Shown: positions 1-10,801, numbered from the stretch's first letter. The stretch: 64,000 nucleotides of DNA from Cunninghamia lanceolata (GCA_027924645.1 BSBN01000140.1:10546501-10610500); one strand, 5' to 3'. Notes: a model not told the origin generated them from the sequence alone. Numbers and translations are program-made.

Positions 1-1965
1 GTGAAATGGTCAGTCAAGGAAGAGACGAGCATCAGGAAAAGATTCCAACCTATTTTAGCAAACACCAACTTGTGGTTGGAAGGTAAAGGGATCAAGTTGA
101 AAGAGTTCCTTACAGGATCCAAAGAAGGGACACAGGAGCAAACAGGTAAAAAGGTTGAGAACCGAACCAAGAATAAGAGTGATACCCCTTCTTCCTCCAA
201 GGTACACAAACCAAAGATCAAATTCGTATCCAAGGGAGGAAAGAAGAAGGAAACCACAGAGGTTTTGGATGCCACTAAGTCAGATGTGGAAGACATCAAT
301 GATGACCATATGGAAATTGAGGATGTTGAGACTGAAGAACAAAATGTTCAAAAGTCTAAAGATAAGGTATCTGATGAAGCTGAACAAAGTGAAGATGAAG
401 GCACAAGGGTAGAGCAACTTGATAGTTCTCCGCAGACTCCTGTGAAAGACCTTCCTTCTGATACACAAGCTCTTACACCCCCTCCTCATGTTTCATTTTC
501 TGATAGTCTGCCAGTGATTGCTAATGTTCCTCTTTATCCCATTCTTGTTGTTTCTTCTGACAATACTCCTCAATCCATGAGGGCTAGTATTGGGACCGTT
601 TTTGATTCTTCTGGTTCCATTCTGAGTTTATCTTCCCCTTCTTTTGATATCAGAGAGCAGACTGTTCTGGAGAATCTTCTTGATGCTTCACAAAAGGTGA
701 TTGATACAGGTGTCGTGTTCACCAACGCAAGTCCAATTGTCACCATCACGGGTATAAGCACGGAGCCAACCAAGTAAGTAGCGGATCCCCCTCCAGCTGT
801 CGATGCATCAATACTTCCTCCATGGCTATCTGCGTACACTCCAAAGAGGAAGAAACAAGCTATCTCACCTGATGAGATTGACATTGAGAAGCTGTTACAC
901 GTGAAAGCTAAGAATCAAAAGAAGAAGCCTAAGACTGTTTCTAGGCTAATCACTGAAAAAGGAATCAAATATGCCGAAATTGCCAAACCTCCTGAAGATG
1001 CCACAGTTGATACTTTTGACGTGAGCAGTTACGTCATTTCAAGGGTTGAACTTGGTAAAGTGACTCATGAAGGAGTCAAAGCAGATTTCCAAACCACGGC
1101 CACTACTCTACTGGAAAAGTATGATGAAGCCATAAGGGAAAAAGAGCAATACAAAGCAAAAGTAGAACAACTGGCTGCTGTCCTTCAGAAAATAGTGAAG
1201 TCATCAGAGATAGTGGAACCAATGGCAGTGATAGTGGAAGATCCCCTGATATAGAAGGTTGAAAAAGCCCAAGCTAGAGGCAAAATAGCGGGAGATGTAG
1301 TGGAGCGATTGTTGGCCCAAGGACGAGTTCTGTTGAAAACCGCTGTGGAAAGAAAGGAGAAAATGGACAAGGCCAAAGCTGAGCTGGATAATCTGGTAGA
1401 TCTACTTTCGCAGGAGCTGCAAGATTAGGAGGAGAGTCTAGAAGAGTGGACAGATATGAAGAAGATCAAGATAAAGAATTTGATCACCATTGGGGTCGTC
1501 ACCAACAGGGAATCATATCTCAAGACCAAAGAGACTCTAGCTCATCGTATTTTCATAATAAAGAGTCTACTTGAAGATCTGTGTCAAGCTCGAGAAGCCA
1601 GCGAAGATAGTGATGTCACACTCCTACATCGGCTAGAAGAACTTCCTTGTACCTTGACAAGGGAAGATCATAGCTTCGTCACGGCACAAGAAATGATAAA
1701 TTCTTTTGAAGAAATGGTACAAAAGAAATTTGAAGAGGAAGCTCCCTCTGTGCTCTCAATGGACAACTTGTATGATCAACATTTGACTCTGGAGAACCTG
1801 AAGGATAATTTAGAAAAGCATGAAAAGGCAATAAAGGCAGTGAAAGATTCAATCCTCCGAGCTCGCACCATCTCTGAAAACACAGCAAAACTAGATGCAT
1901 GCAAGATGTCAGTTGTTCAAACCATGTATCAGAACTTCTTAAGGAACAAGGATGGAGGAAGCTAA
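1..1965 (+). pseudogene. Accessory ORF C-terminal region, 5' LTR copy (broken)
   Basis: This is the same coding sequence as 31174-33138, in one frame but interrupted. Stops occur at 775-777 (TAA; the 3' copy has CAA), 1252-1254 (TAG; the 3' copy has CAG) and about 1426-1428 (TAG in both copies). The protein is acidic and Lys/Glu-rich at first, then Ser/Pro/Thr-rich. It ends in a long helical, probably coiled-coil segment (1456-1965) whose C-terminus is conserved with the other copy. No catalytic motif is recognised. In this 5' LTR copy the N-terminal half is missing from view because it would lie upstream of the window. It has no start codon of its own and is unlikely to be expressed. Confidence 0.7.
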
Positions 1966-2145
1966 TGCCTTAGTTTATTTTTCTTAGTTTTTATGTAAAT
2001 GGAATTTTGTTTTGGACATCTACACATGTAATTTTCCAAAATGTAATTACATGTGAGACAAGAGAAGTCATAAGTCAAATAGGACTCTCTTGTTGAATAA
2101 GTCAAATTAGTTATAGATTTCCTAGATTTTCTCAAGGTCTTTCCC

Positions 2146-2153
2146 TATAAATA
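2146..2153 (+). promoter_or_regulatory. TATA box of element A 5' LTR
   Basis: TATAAATA lies after a C-rich stretch about 180 bp past the end of the accessory ORF and about 735 bp before the LTR edge. The counterpart is at 33319-33326. It is the best candidate core promoter for the genomic transcript and would place the accessory ORF in U3. Confidence 0.6.
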
Positions 2154-2227
2154 AACAGGACCTCTTTTGTAAATACTATCTTTCGTCTATTGCAAGGAAA
2201 CTCTGGTGAATTGAGAATCAAATCAAG

Positions 2228-2820
2228 ACTTTGTGCTTTTGTGAAAATCAATATTCAAATATTTATCAATACAAGAAAGCAAGTTCAATTCCAATCTTTG
2301 TCTTGGAATTATTTGTGTTGTGATAGTTTTGTTCTTACGTCTTTCTATCATAGTCTTATTTGATAATAATTGAAGTATGGAGTTTATTACAAGTGATTGA
2401 AGAGCGCTTTTAATTTGATTATGGTAAACTTTGTGTTATCAAATTAGTTGTGGGTTATATGTTCATGTTTGTGAAAATATAATAGTTTGGAGACTTTGTG
2501 CCGCAAGTTGTTCTATTTGATTTACTTTTGTCATCTTGAGGAGGAGTGAAGACTTTGCGCTGCATTCTACTTCAAATATTTCCATTTACAAGTAATAAGT
2601 GAGGTAATAGAAAACTTTGTGTTTCTGTGATATTGTGATAATTTACGAGTCTTATATCAAGAGTTTGAAATATAAACATCTATTCTGAAAAAAGAGAATG
2701 AGATGAGATGGAACCACCACAAACATAGTTTTTAGTGTACATAAATTTGATAATTTGTTTGATTTGCAAAAGTTAAGTAATTAGAGGGAACCTCCCCTTG
2801 CTGAGAGGAGAGACTTTGTC
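2228..2820 (+). repeat. Six spaced ACTTTGTG motifs in A LTR R/U5
   Basis: ACTTTGTG or a one- or two-base variant starts at 2228, 2428, 2493, 2552, 2614 and 2813, usually preceded by G/A-A-G and often followed by C-T/C-G. Spacings are 200, 65, 59, 62 and 199, roughly symmetrical. The same set recurs in the 3' LTR. Function unknown. Confidence 0.5.
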
Positions 2821-2894
2821 TCATCATAGCTGTGGCTGATATACCCATTTTGCCGTTAGCGAGTTAACGACAAAATATTCACCCAACATTTTTT

Positions 2895-2912
2895 TGGTGA
2901 CTCTGCTGGGGA
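2895..2912 (+). other. Primer-binding site of element A
   Basis: TGGTGACTCTGCTGGGGA begins six T's after the LTR edge at 2888. It resembles the PBS family used by Ogre/Tat elements, which I recall as tRNA-Arg type, but I did not verify the tRNA. Element B has a decayed version at 36503. Confidence 0.75.
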
Positions 2913-3070
2913 AAGAACGCGCAACTTGACGCCTCACGCTTTGAGTTGAAGCATTTTCAGTTCTTTTCCATTTTCTTGCAATATTGTGTTTAGTACAATA
3001 CAGTCTGGCAGATTCCTGATACACCAGAAGTAAGAGGGCTCAGGGTATTATTGATCCTGCATTTGAGTTG

Positions 3071-4633
3071 ATGCAGCAGAATAATTTTGGATTCTTAACT
3101 CCACGGCCTCGTCTTCAGCGCACCAGGAGTTTTCTCCCTACAAACACCAAGTCCCCAATACCAGGTGAAGTTTCTATTGCCAGTGCTAATAGAGTTTTGG
3201 TTGTTCATACACCACCAAGATTTGTTATACCGCCTTTCAATCAGCGCGTCATGGCAGCCCAAGGTCCGTGGGGTAATACCTTTGGTCCTCTAAATTTGAC
3301 CCCACCATTACATGAACTACCTCATAGTTCAAGAAAGAATTTCCCCAAATTCTATGGTGATGGAAAAGTTCATCCTGATGAGCACATTGCGGATTTCTGT
3401 ATAGCCTGCGGTGTGATAGGTGTCGAGCACGAAGACGTGGTTGTACGACTCTTTGTAGACACACTACAAGGCGCTGCTGCAGATTGGTTCTATCACCTCC
3501 AAGCCCAGACCATAACAAACTGGGCTACTCTCAAAACCAAGTTCGAAGCCAGGTTCAAACCTGCGGAAGATGCTCATGCATTGTTGGCACAGCTGACACA
3601 GATGAAAAAGGAACCTCATGAACCAATGCGAGATTTCATCGCTAAGTTCAACAAATTGAGAAACAGGATTCCCACCACTGCTGAGCCCACAGTGGAAAAC
3701 CTCAAATGTTTCTTTATCAATACACAGCTTCCGGAGGTGAGTTTCCTATTGAGGCGAGCTGCACCTACTGATCTTGCTGCGGCTCAAATTCTGGCAACTG
3801 AGGTAGAAGATGATCTTATCCTCACGGGTAAGATAAGAAGGGACACTAATAGAAATAAAAGTTCCTCTTCTACCGAGAACGCTTCCACAAGCACCATAGA
3901 TCCCATGGTGCAAAAGCTAGCAAATGAATTACTAGCTCTCAAAAGACAAATGTCCCAAGGTATATCTGCACCTCCTTCTTACCGAGATATACCAAGGAGG
4001 ACATTTCCAAATAATTCGTATCAAGGCAATGCTACTAGGAATCAAGGACAGCAAAACCGTCTTCCTCCTACACAGGGGAAGCTTGCTATTGAAGCAGCGC
4101 CGGTCAACTCTACCGTTGGATACTATGAAGGGGAAAATGAACTTTCTTTCCAACCCAAGTTGGAATATGAAAATGGTGCTAATCTCTTCACAGAAGGAGA
4201 AGAAGAGATAGCTGGCGACTCTACCATCAGCTTTCTAAACTACTAGGACGAAGCTGAAAAAGGAGAAGTGAGTGAAGGAGCATATGTTGTTTTCACTAGG
4301 TCTCAAAATCAGTCAGCTCCTCAAGCTGATAAAGGGGAAGCCAGGGAAGAATCTCAACCGGTGATTTCAATCGCTAAACGGGGGACTCCGCTACCTTTCC
4401 AGTCAAAAGACCTGGTGGTCAATAAACAAGTAAGTGCCTCTAATGAATTTGTACCTTCCACTTCTACTCCTCAGACTAGTGCTGTCACTACTAAAAATCA
4501 AAATGATGGTTTTTCTTCCTCCGTATCTAATTCTTTTCAGCAGTTTGATATAATAGACCATGCTAGGAGAACTAAGATACAAATGTCTGAAGTTGAATAT
4601 TTACAGGCTAATCCTGAACAATTTGATAGATGA
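3071..4633 (+). pseudogene. gag: Gag of element A (interrupted)
   Basis: Encodes the capsid-type structural protein. The ATG at 3071 opens a frame with the retrotransposon gag fold at about residues 95-230, including the DWFYHL and FEARFKP signatures and a conserved F-NKLRNRIP segment. A TAG at 4244-4246 interrupts the frame, which then continues in phase to 4633 as a Ser/Gln-rich linker toward protease. I see no CCHC knuckle, unlike most copia or chromovirus gags. A stop at 4631-4633 and a one-base slip in an A-run near 4710 separate it from protease. The N-terminus is Arg/Pro-rich. Together with 4744-5157 this formed one gag-pro polyprotein. Confidence 0.8.
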
Positions 4634-4743
4634 GCCAAATATGTCAAAAATAAAGCTGTCCCTATAGGACAAGAGTTTCCCAAAGCTACTCATGACTCCT
4701 CCAAAAGTAAACCTACCAAAACAATCTTGTTACTACTCCTCCT

Positions 4744-5157
4744 GTGGTTTCTGGAAAAATCGAACCTTTCTATGTTTCCCTACTAGTGAATGGTCACAAG
4801 TTGAGCAATTGCGTAATAGATTCTGGAGCCTCAGACAACGTTATGCCTGCTAAGGTGGCAGATGCCCTTGGTCTCACCTTAACCAAAACTTTTGGGAGGT
4901 GTTTCTCTATGGAGAATAAGCAAGTTCCACTTTTGGGTCAAATCAAGGACGCCCAATTTGCATTTGCAGCTTTTCCGGATAAGAGAATCAAGATGACAGT
5001 CTTGGTAGCTGATGTTCCAACTTCATATGGCATCCTCCTTGGACGTAATTTCTGCAAGGATGTGGGTGGAGAGTTGAACATGGATTTGTCTGAAGCTAGG
5101 ATACCTGTTAAAGGTGTCATGCAGAAACTGCTTCCTGAGAAGGAGGCGAAATACATT
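4744..5157 (+). pseudogene. pro: Aspartic protease of element A, cut by element C
   Basis: Retropepsin-like protease that would process the Gag-Pol polyprotein. The catalytic D-S-G-A motif is at 4819-4830, preceded by the usual hydrophobic strand. The second conserved hydrophobic-G-R motif (ILLGRNF) lies near 5032-5052. The frame runs straight into the insertion point of element C at 5157 and resumes in the same phase at 23992, because the insert plus target duplication is 18,834 bp, a multiple of three. The short in-frame run after 5157 is LTR sequence, not protease. Confidence 0.85.
5153..5157. repeat. Target-site duplication ACATT, left side of element C
   Basis: ACATT sits immediately before the C 5' LTR (TGTATATGCC...). 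The identical 5 bp follows the 3' LTR at 23987-23991. A 5-bp duplication is normal for Ty3/gypsy integrase. Confidence 0.95.
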
Positions 5158-6183
5158 TGTATATGCCTAAAAATGACACAAATCATCCTAAATAAATATT
5201 CTAAATATTTATTCCATTCTTCTATTAATTAAATAAATATTCTAAATTTATTTAATCGATTCACTATTCCATAATTAAATAAATTCAATTTATTTAATTA
5301 AAATTCTTCTATTTGTCCTTCACAATTAAATAATCATAAATTATTTAATTAATCCTATTTCCTCTATCCTAAAGTTCTAAATTCAAAATTCCACCTCACC
5401 TTTCCACCTCACCTTGTCCACCTCATCAGGTTGCACATGTAATTAAATATATTTAATATTTAATTATCTTATTTTTCCTCACCCACATGGCCTATTTCTT
5501 CCCCAATCAGAGGTCAGTTAACCAATCAATCAAATCTGTTAACTAACCTGTCAGTTGAGTCAAATCCTCAATCAATCCAGTCAGTTCCACAATCCACTCT
5601 TCTAACTGATCAATCAATTCTGTTAACAGACCAGTCAATGGAGTTAACTCTCCAATCAGTTTTGTCACATCCCACCTTTCATGATGGAGCTGGGACACTT
5701 GTCACATTTCCACTGGTTGCACATTCCTCAACCATCCTCAACCGTTGATCTTCATATCTTCTCTCAACCGTTGATTCCTATTCCTCCGAGTCTATAAATG
5801 AAGCTTCATCCCTTCATTCTAATCATCCAGGCTTTTGACATCGTTACTCTGCAGAAATATCACCAGCGCGCCTTTGGCACCCATTTGTCATCCACAAGCT
5901 TGAGATCACCATTGTTGCATTGGAGCTCACCTTCCTTGCATGTCACACTATAGCCGTTCACCATCGACTTCCTTCAACAGCTTTAAAAGATTGCACTCTC
6001 TGAGGGCTCATCTCATCTGCGAAAGGACGATTCGTGATAGGCGAACAACAGAAGTTTCGAAATGGAAAAGGTTTGCTGTGTTTGTTCATTGCTGTGTTCA
6101 TTTGAATCTTCTTTGTTTCTCTATTCTGTTGATGTTTGGGTCATCTGTTATTCATTTGATTGATGCACTATTTTACCCTCACA
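5158..6183 (+). repeat. 5' LTR of element C
   Basis: 1026 bp, starts TGTATATGCC and ends CCCTCACA. It is the same length as 22961-23986, with five substitutions seen by eye. The 5' third is AT-rich; the middle has repeated CAGTCA/GTTAACT/CCAATCA words that may be enhancer-like; a TATA box lies near 5793. Confidence 0.95.
5793..5799 (+). promoter_or_regulatory. TATA box in C 5' LTR
   Basis: TATAAAT in a GC-richer context (CCGAGTCTATAAATG), with the equivalent at 23596-23602 in the 3' LTR. It leaves about 360 bp of R/U5 before the PBS. Confidence 0.6.
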
Positions 6184-6187
6184 TTTT

Positions 6188-6205
6188 TGGCGCCCACCGT
6201 GGGGC
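6188..6205 (+). other. Primer-binding site of element C
   Basis: TGGCGCCCACCGTGGGGC begins four T's after the 5' LTR edge. It is of the TGGCGCC type common in plant Ty3/gypsy elements and differs from the PBS of A, B, D and E. I do not assign the tRNA. Confidence 0.8.
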
Positions 6206-6289
6206 TATTGCCCCTTTATTTTACCGTTTTTGAGCTTTTTTTGAAGGCAGGTTCCGTACAGGTCCCGCAGAGTCACGCACAGGTTCTTT

Positions 6290-6600
6290 CGGCGCATCTG
6301 TTCATTTTTACGGTGCTTTTGAAGACTGTTACGGTGCTTTTGTAAAACTGCGCATTTGTTGACTGTAACTGCGCTTTTATAGACTGTTGCTGCGCTTTTG
6401 TTGAAACTGCGCATTTGTTGATTTTAGCTGTGCTTTCATACAATATTGCTGCGCATACGTTAAAACGGCACATCTGTTGTCTGTTACGGCGCTTATGACG
6501 ACTGTTGCTGCACATACGTTAAAACTGCGCATCTGTTCATTTTAACGGCGCATATGTTCATTTTTACAGCGCATTCGTTAGTGTTGCGCTTCTGTTGATC
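6290..6600 (+). repeat. Short-motif array 1 (GCGCATNTGTT-like), C leader
   Basis: Sixteen copies of a word close to (T/G)GCGC(A/T)TNTG followed by a T/A-rich spacer. Distances between successive cores read 21, 21, 16, 21, 21, 17, 21, 21, 17, 21, 21, 17, 21, 21, 17. This is a higher-order unit of about 59 nt repeated five times. It lies in the untranslated leader between PBS and gag. The same word recurs in arrays at 7831-8112 and, on the opposite strand, 22021-22400. Confidence 0.85.
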
Positions 6601-6897
6601 ACTTCTTCACATCTGATCACTGAAGCTATGCATTTGTAACTGGCTCAGGTTTTAGCACTTTTCTAGAGTATTTTGCTAACGGTAACCCTTTTGCAGGTGT
6701 TTGCTGGAGCGGTTTTGAAGGTTAGGCTCGGGTTCAGTTACATGTAGTCGCATCTAACTAAGCTCACATTTCATTTTCTGGGAAAGAGTAAAATGGTTGT
6801 TCATTACAAATCTTCATCTAGTCTTAATTAGGGAGGAAGTAACTGGTTTATTTCATGCTTGCATTGCAAACAAACTTCCAAGTTATTGCTATCTAAG
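6601..6897 (+). other. C leader, no gene
   Basis: Untranslated leader between array 1 and the 98-bp tandem repeat. No open frame, motif or hairpin stands out. Confidence 0.5.
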
Positions 6898-7175
6898 ACT
6901 TAAAATTGAACTCACAACTGCATTCTGAAGTTAAAATGAACCATGGCTATATCGTGAGACCTGAATTTCAAAGTTAACAATCTCATGCAATGTGGACCTA
7001 AAATTGAACTCACAACTGCTTTCTGAAGTTAAAATGAACCATTGCTATATCGTGAGACCTAAATTTCAAAGTTAACAATCTCACGCAACGTGGATTTAAA
7101 ACTAAACTCACAACTGCTTTCGGGGACTTAAAATTGAACCACTGCAATATTGTTGAAATCACTTCAAAGTTTTGT
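6898..7175 (+). repeat. 98-bp tandem repeat, about 2.8 copies, in C leader
   Basis: Units begin near 6901, 6999 and 7097 (TAAAATTGAACTCACAACTG and variants), a strict 98-bp period with a few substitutions per unit. Non-coding; part of the long leader. Confidence 0.85.
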
Positions 7176-7830
7176 TTGACTAGCTTAGCCCATTTAGTTT
7201 TTATCTTTTTTAACTAGGGTGGATTAATCAGTGTATTATGTGCTTGCGAATGACAATAGGCTTATGCTCTCCCCTCTTCTGGGTGATCAGAGTGCCAGAC
7301 TTGTCATTCTACTTGTTTAACCTTTAGGAGGGGCCTGCCCTTGGATGCACGCTTGTCCAAGTGGGAACGACCCTGAGTGGTAACAGGCTAACGCCAAGCC
7401 CTACCAAGCCACTTAAAATAAATTGTGCTTGAGGTGAAAACCTCCTGCAACGAGTGCTGTTATGTTACACCGACGGCCAACCTCCCCCAAAACCCTCTCA
7501 GGCGCAACCCTGTGAGGCTGGGAGACTCCATAACAGAGAGTAGCGCCGCCGCACATGTAACCACTTGAACGGTTGCCCGAATTACAACCCTCTTGTTTTA
7601 GTGGCCCAAATCCCTTATAATCCATTTCTCGCCTAGGATTTTGTACTTGCTTTTGTCCGAAATAGAGTCGAAAAACTACAAAAACAATGGAAAACTACAA
7701 AATACTCTTTGTGCTTGCTGTGTTTTCTTGCTAAATTAATTCATAAAATCAGATCAGGAAGACCTATTCCAGCCAAAAAATACCAAAAACAGAGAAAAAA
7801 TCCCAAAAATTTGCCACAAAAATACTAGAA
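7176..7830 (+). other. C leader, no gene
   Basis: GC-richer untranslated leader sequence (7300-7630) and an A-rich tract (7680-7830) before array 2. Short open frames on the minus strand here have no family features and are judged spurious. Confidence 0.5.
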
Positions 7831-8112
7831 CTGCGCATGTATCCATTTCTGCGGCGCATATACAGCGACTTGCTGCGCTTTTGTACCGACTTGCGGTGCT
7901 TTTATACCTTTCTGCTGCACATATACACTGTTCTGCTGCGCTTTTACAGCGACTTGCTGCGCATATACACTGACCTGCTGCGCATATACTTTTCTGCTGC
8001 GCATTTGCACACTGTTACTGCGCATACATACCTCACCAGAGCGGCGCATATACAACGACTTACTGCGCATTTACCTATTCTTGCTGCGCATCTGTTTCTG
8101 CGCATGTGTGAC
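7831..8112 (+). repeat. Short-motif array 2 (CTGCGCATATAC-like), C leader
   Basis: Fourteen copies of the array 1 word, here mostly TGCGCATATAC or TGCGCTTTTN followed by a pyrimidine-rich spacer ending TTGC or CTGC. The first seven spacings are all 21 nt; later ones are 19, 21, 24, 21, 21 and 14. It lies about 480 bp upstream of the likely gag start, in the same orientation as array 1. Confidence 0.85.
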
Positions 8113-8590
8113 AGTGAGCATCTGCTCTATTTTTGAGAAATTTTCGTCAGCAGTTCGGAGTACCCATTTCAGCCTAGTTTCATTTTCCGAGGTCAGAATC
8201 AACCTTGCAGTCAGTTTTCATCCATTTCACCCATTTCTCTCTCTTTCGACGGTCGTCCCTGTCGCCTTCTGTCCTAGTCACTCTTGCCCCAACGTCATTC
8301 TGTCCCATACCGATTCGACATAGGTCCTTCTTTAGTGAATTCACGTAAGCCTAGTAGGTCACAGTACCTTTTGCTAGTAGTCTTGTTGAACGACTAAGCC
8401 CTACACAGTGAGACTGGTATCGACTACCCTTGCTAGTGGCTAGAGTCTTGTGTCAACCATCTTACCTGAAGTCATTGAGCGAGAGAACCCTTTGTCCAAG
8501 TCTTGTCCTAGATATCCCATTCATTACAGTCTTAGTCGACACCTTGCCAAAATTTCTAATCCTAGTCCATTTCGTCCCACCCCACCTTGC

Positions 8591-10798
8591 ATGGTTCTTA
8601 CTCGATCCCAATACAACAAGCTAACTGAAATGGCCGACTCTTCCGATCACATTGCCCCACCACGCGATGATGATGAAGAAATTTCTCGTGAAGAATTAGT
8701 GGCACACATGCAAGATAGCAAATTCCAACGCCTAGTGGAGCGAGTACTCCTTGAGGATCCCACCAAATATTTCCATCATCTTGCTAGTCTCGGACTCAAA
8801 CTCCCTGCAGACTTTGACATTAGCTCCATCATGGAAAATGCAGACAATGAACATGAGAGGGACACAAATGACACAGTCCCAAATGCACATGAGAGAGGCA
8901 CAAATGACACGGTCCCCCAGGCCAATGAAAGAGGAAAACAACACATAGATCAAAATGCTCCTATAGCGGATGTGAGACAACAAATTGAGAGTCTAAAGAT
9001 AGAAATCTCCAACCTTAAGATCAGCACCAGTTCCAAGAACTACTCCTTGGAAGATATAGCACCATACCCCTTTGACAGAAGTGTGGTCATGAAACCTTTC
9101 CCCTTTCAGTTCGGAATCCTGAAATTTGACAAATACAAAGGGAAGGGGGACCCTAGAGATCATATCAGGGAATTCACTGCAGCATGTTTAGAAGTAGCTC
9201 ACAACGAGACCTACTTAATGAGACTATTCCCAAGATCTTTAGGGGGTCAAGCTATGGAGTGGTTCTCGCGTCTTCCACTAGGAATCAAAACTTTTGATGA
9301 ACTTGTCAATAAATTCATAACGCACTTCTCTTACAACATAGAACACGAAGTATCTATGCTAGACCTATGCAACACCAAACAAAAAAGTGGTGAGTCTTTC
9401 GCCACCTTCTTACAACGATGGCGACAGCTAGCTAGCAAGTGTTCTTACGACATGCCTGAGAAACAACTATTGGAAATGTTTGTCCACAATTTGAATCCCG
9501 ATCTTAGCTATCAGATTCAGATACAATGCCCTACCTCATTCACCAAAGTCATCGAAATGGGGCTATTCATTGAGAAAGCTATGATCACTAAAGGAACTCT
9601 CAAGCTCTACAAGGACACACCTCCTTCCAATTACACAACTGACAAGTCAAAGTTTTGGACCAAGAACAAGAATGTGGTCAACGATGGAGTAGTGGATGCC
9701 AAGGCGGCAGCCCCTAAACAACAACCCATATTCACTCTTAAGGAAGAAGCAAATAACGGTGCACTCAACAAGCCACCCCCTCGGGAATCTAGACCTTGGT
9801 TCAATTTGAATCCAAGGAGAAAATTCATGCCGTTAGGAGAATCTCAAGAGTCTGCTCTCAGGAAGTTGTTGGCTAACAATGAAATTTCTCTACCGCCAAC
9901 AAGTGACTATGAGCCTATAGTCAAACCTCCCTATTGGAAGGACACAGACTATTGCGAGTATCATCGAGGAAGGGGGCACACAACCAATAATTGCATCCGT
10001 CTTAAGAACGTCATACAAGATATACTGGACCAGAATCAGGGAGGAACACAACAGCATACCTCCAATGAATCTCATGTGGCCTACCGAGATCCTCTCCTAA
10101 ACCACAACCAGTCGTATAACAACAATCACAACGGCAGCCACAACAACAATGGTTACAACCACAACAATGGTCACAATGGCAACAACTCCAATGGCCATAA
10201 CAATAATGACAACAATCGTAACAGGCCAAACCAGAACAGTGGGTCGAGTAATGCTAACTATGCAAGCGTTCCCTTTGAGTACACCATTAACTGCATTTTT
10301 GAGCATGTTCCGCAAGTCAACGTCATATCCCCCAACCAACAACCAGGACCTAACGGAACTGGTTGTAGTATAATTACCCGCAGTGGTAGAGTCACGATCA
10401 ACACCACTCCTCCAAGGTCGTCGCCATCTCCGTCCAACCCCCACCCATATAATGTCATCGACCAATTGCAAAAGACTCCGGCTCATATTTCTATATTGGA
10501 GCTCCTGCGTCTATCTCCTTCTCATAAGGAGATTCTTGAGAAAGCCTTAGTGGAGACTACTGTCCCCACTAACCTAGCCCAAGAAAAGTTTCAAACCATG
10601 GTGGGTAATTTGACATCCTCCCCTTCCATATCATTCACAGAACAAGATGACCTTTCCATGTCTCAACCCCACAACACTCCTCTACACATTGTCGCATTCG
10701 TACACAGGCACCGCATCAAGAGGGTTCTCATTGATGGGGGTGCCGGTTTGAATATTTGCACTTTGAAGCTAGTCCTTGCATTGGGGTTCTCTGAATAG
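8591..10798 (+). CDS. gag: Gag and N-terminal protease of element C
   Basis: Encodes the structural Gag. The frame is open from 8450, but the ATG at 8591 (MVLTRSQ...) is the likelier start because such Tat gags begin this way. The capsid-type domain is near residues 165-330, with the E-W-F-S-R-L-P segment and a Q-R-W-R-Q-L-A-S-K-C helix. A CxxHxxxGHxxxxC zinc-knuckle variant (CEYHRGRGHTTNNC) lies near 9955-9996. An Asn/His-rich low-complexity run (10090-10250) follows. The frame then enters protease, with D-G-G-A-G in place of the usual D-S-G-A at about 10732-10746. A TAG at 10796-10798 truncates it; the frame continues in phase from 10802. Confidence 0.85.
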   Translation: MVLTRSQYNKLTEMADSSDHIAPPRDDDEEISREELVAHMQDSKFQRLVERVLLEDPTKYFHHLASLGLKLPADFDISSIMENADNEHERDTNDTVPNAHERGTNDTVPQANERGKQHIDQNAPIADVRQQIESLKIEISNLKISTSSKNYSLEDIAPYPFDRSVVMKPFPFQFGILKFDKYKGKGDPRDHIREFTAACLEVAHNETYLMRLFPRSLGGQAMEWFSRLPLGIKTFDELVNKFITHFSYNIEHEVSMLDLCNTKQKSGESFATFLQRWRQLASKCSYDMPEKQLLEMFVHNLNPDLSYQIQIQCPTSFTKVIEMGLFIEKAMITKGTLKLYKDTPPSNYTTDKSKFWTKNKNVVNDGVVDAKAAAPKQQPIFTLKEEANNGALNKPPPRESRPWFNLNPRRKFMPLGESQESALRKLLANNEISLPPTSDYEPIVKPPYWKDTDYCEYHRGRGHTTNNCIRLKNVIQDILDQNQGGTQQHTSNESHVAYRDPLLNHNQSYNNNHNGSHNNNGYNHNNGHNGNNSNGHNNNDNNRNRPNQNSGSSNANYASVPFEYTINCIFEHVPQVNVISPNQQPGPNGTGCSIITRSGRVTINTTPPRSSPSPSNPHPYNVIDQLQKTPAHISILELLRLSPSHKEILEKALVETTVPTNLAQEKFQTMVGNLTSSPSISFTEQDDLSMSQPHNTPLHIVAFVHRHRIKRVLIDGGAGLNICTLKLVLALGFSE

Positions 10799-10801
10799 GC
10801 A

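Larger units (their letters stand above)
1..2888 (+). repeat. 5' LTR of element A (3' portion only)
   Basis: The segment repeats at 31174-34062 with roughly 3% differences by eye. It ends in ...CCCAACA directly before a PBS-like sequence, so 2888 is the inner LTR edge. The outer edge is not in the window, so if this is all LTR it is at least 2888 bp long. It contains the C-terminal half of the accessory ORF (to 1965), a TATA box near 2146 and an AT-rich R/U5 region. The alternative is a short LTR in a tandem pair of elements. Element B shows the same arrangement, which makes the long coding LTR more likely. Confidence 0.75.

Noticed and set aside
5940..6233. 97-codon open frame in the C LTR (also at 23743)
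   Set aside because: It lies wholly in LTR R/U5, occurs in both LTRs, and at the 3' copy simply runs into element A sequence after the insertion point.
7413..7625. 70-codon minus-strand frame in the C leader
   Set aside because: No homology features; the surrounding sequence is repetitive leader.
6290..8112. CRISPR-like array
   Set aside because: Units are about 21 bp, degenerate, with no constant repeat or unique spacer, and lie inside a plant retrotransposon leader.
10011..10486. Minus-strand open frames opposite gag of element C
   Set aside because: Val/Ile/Cys repeats are the antisense of the Asn/His codon run in Gag.
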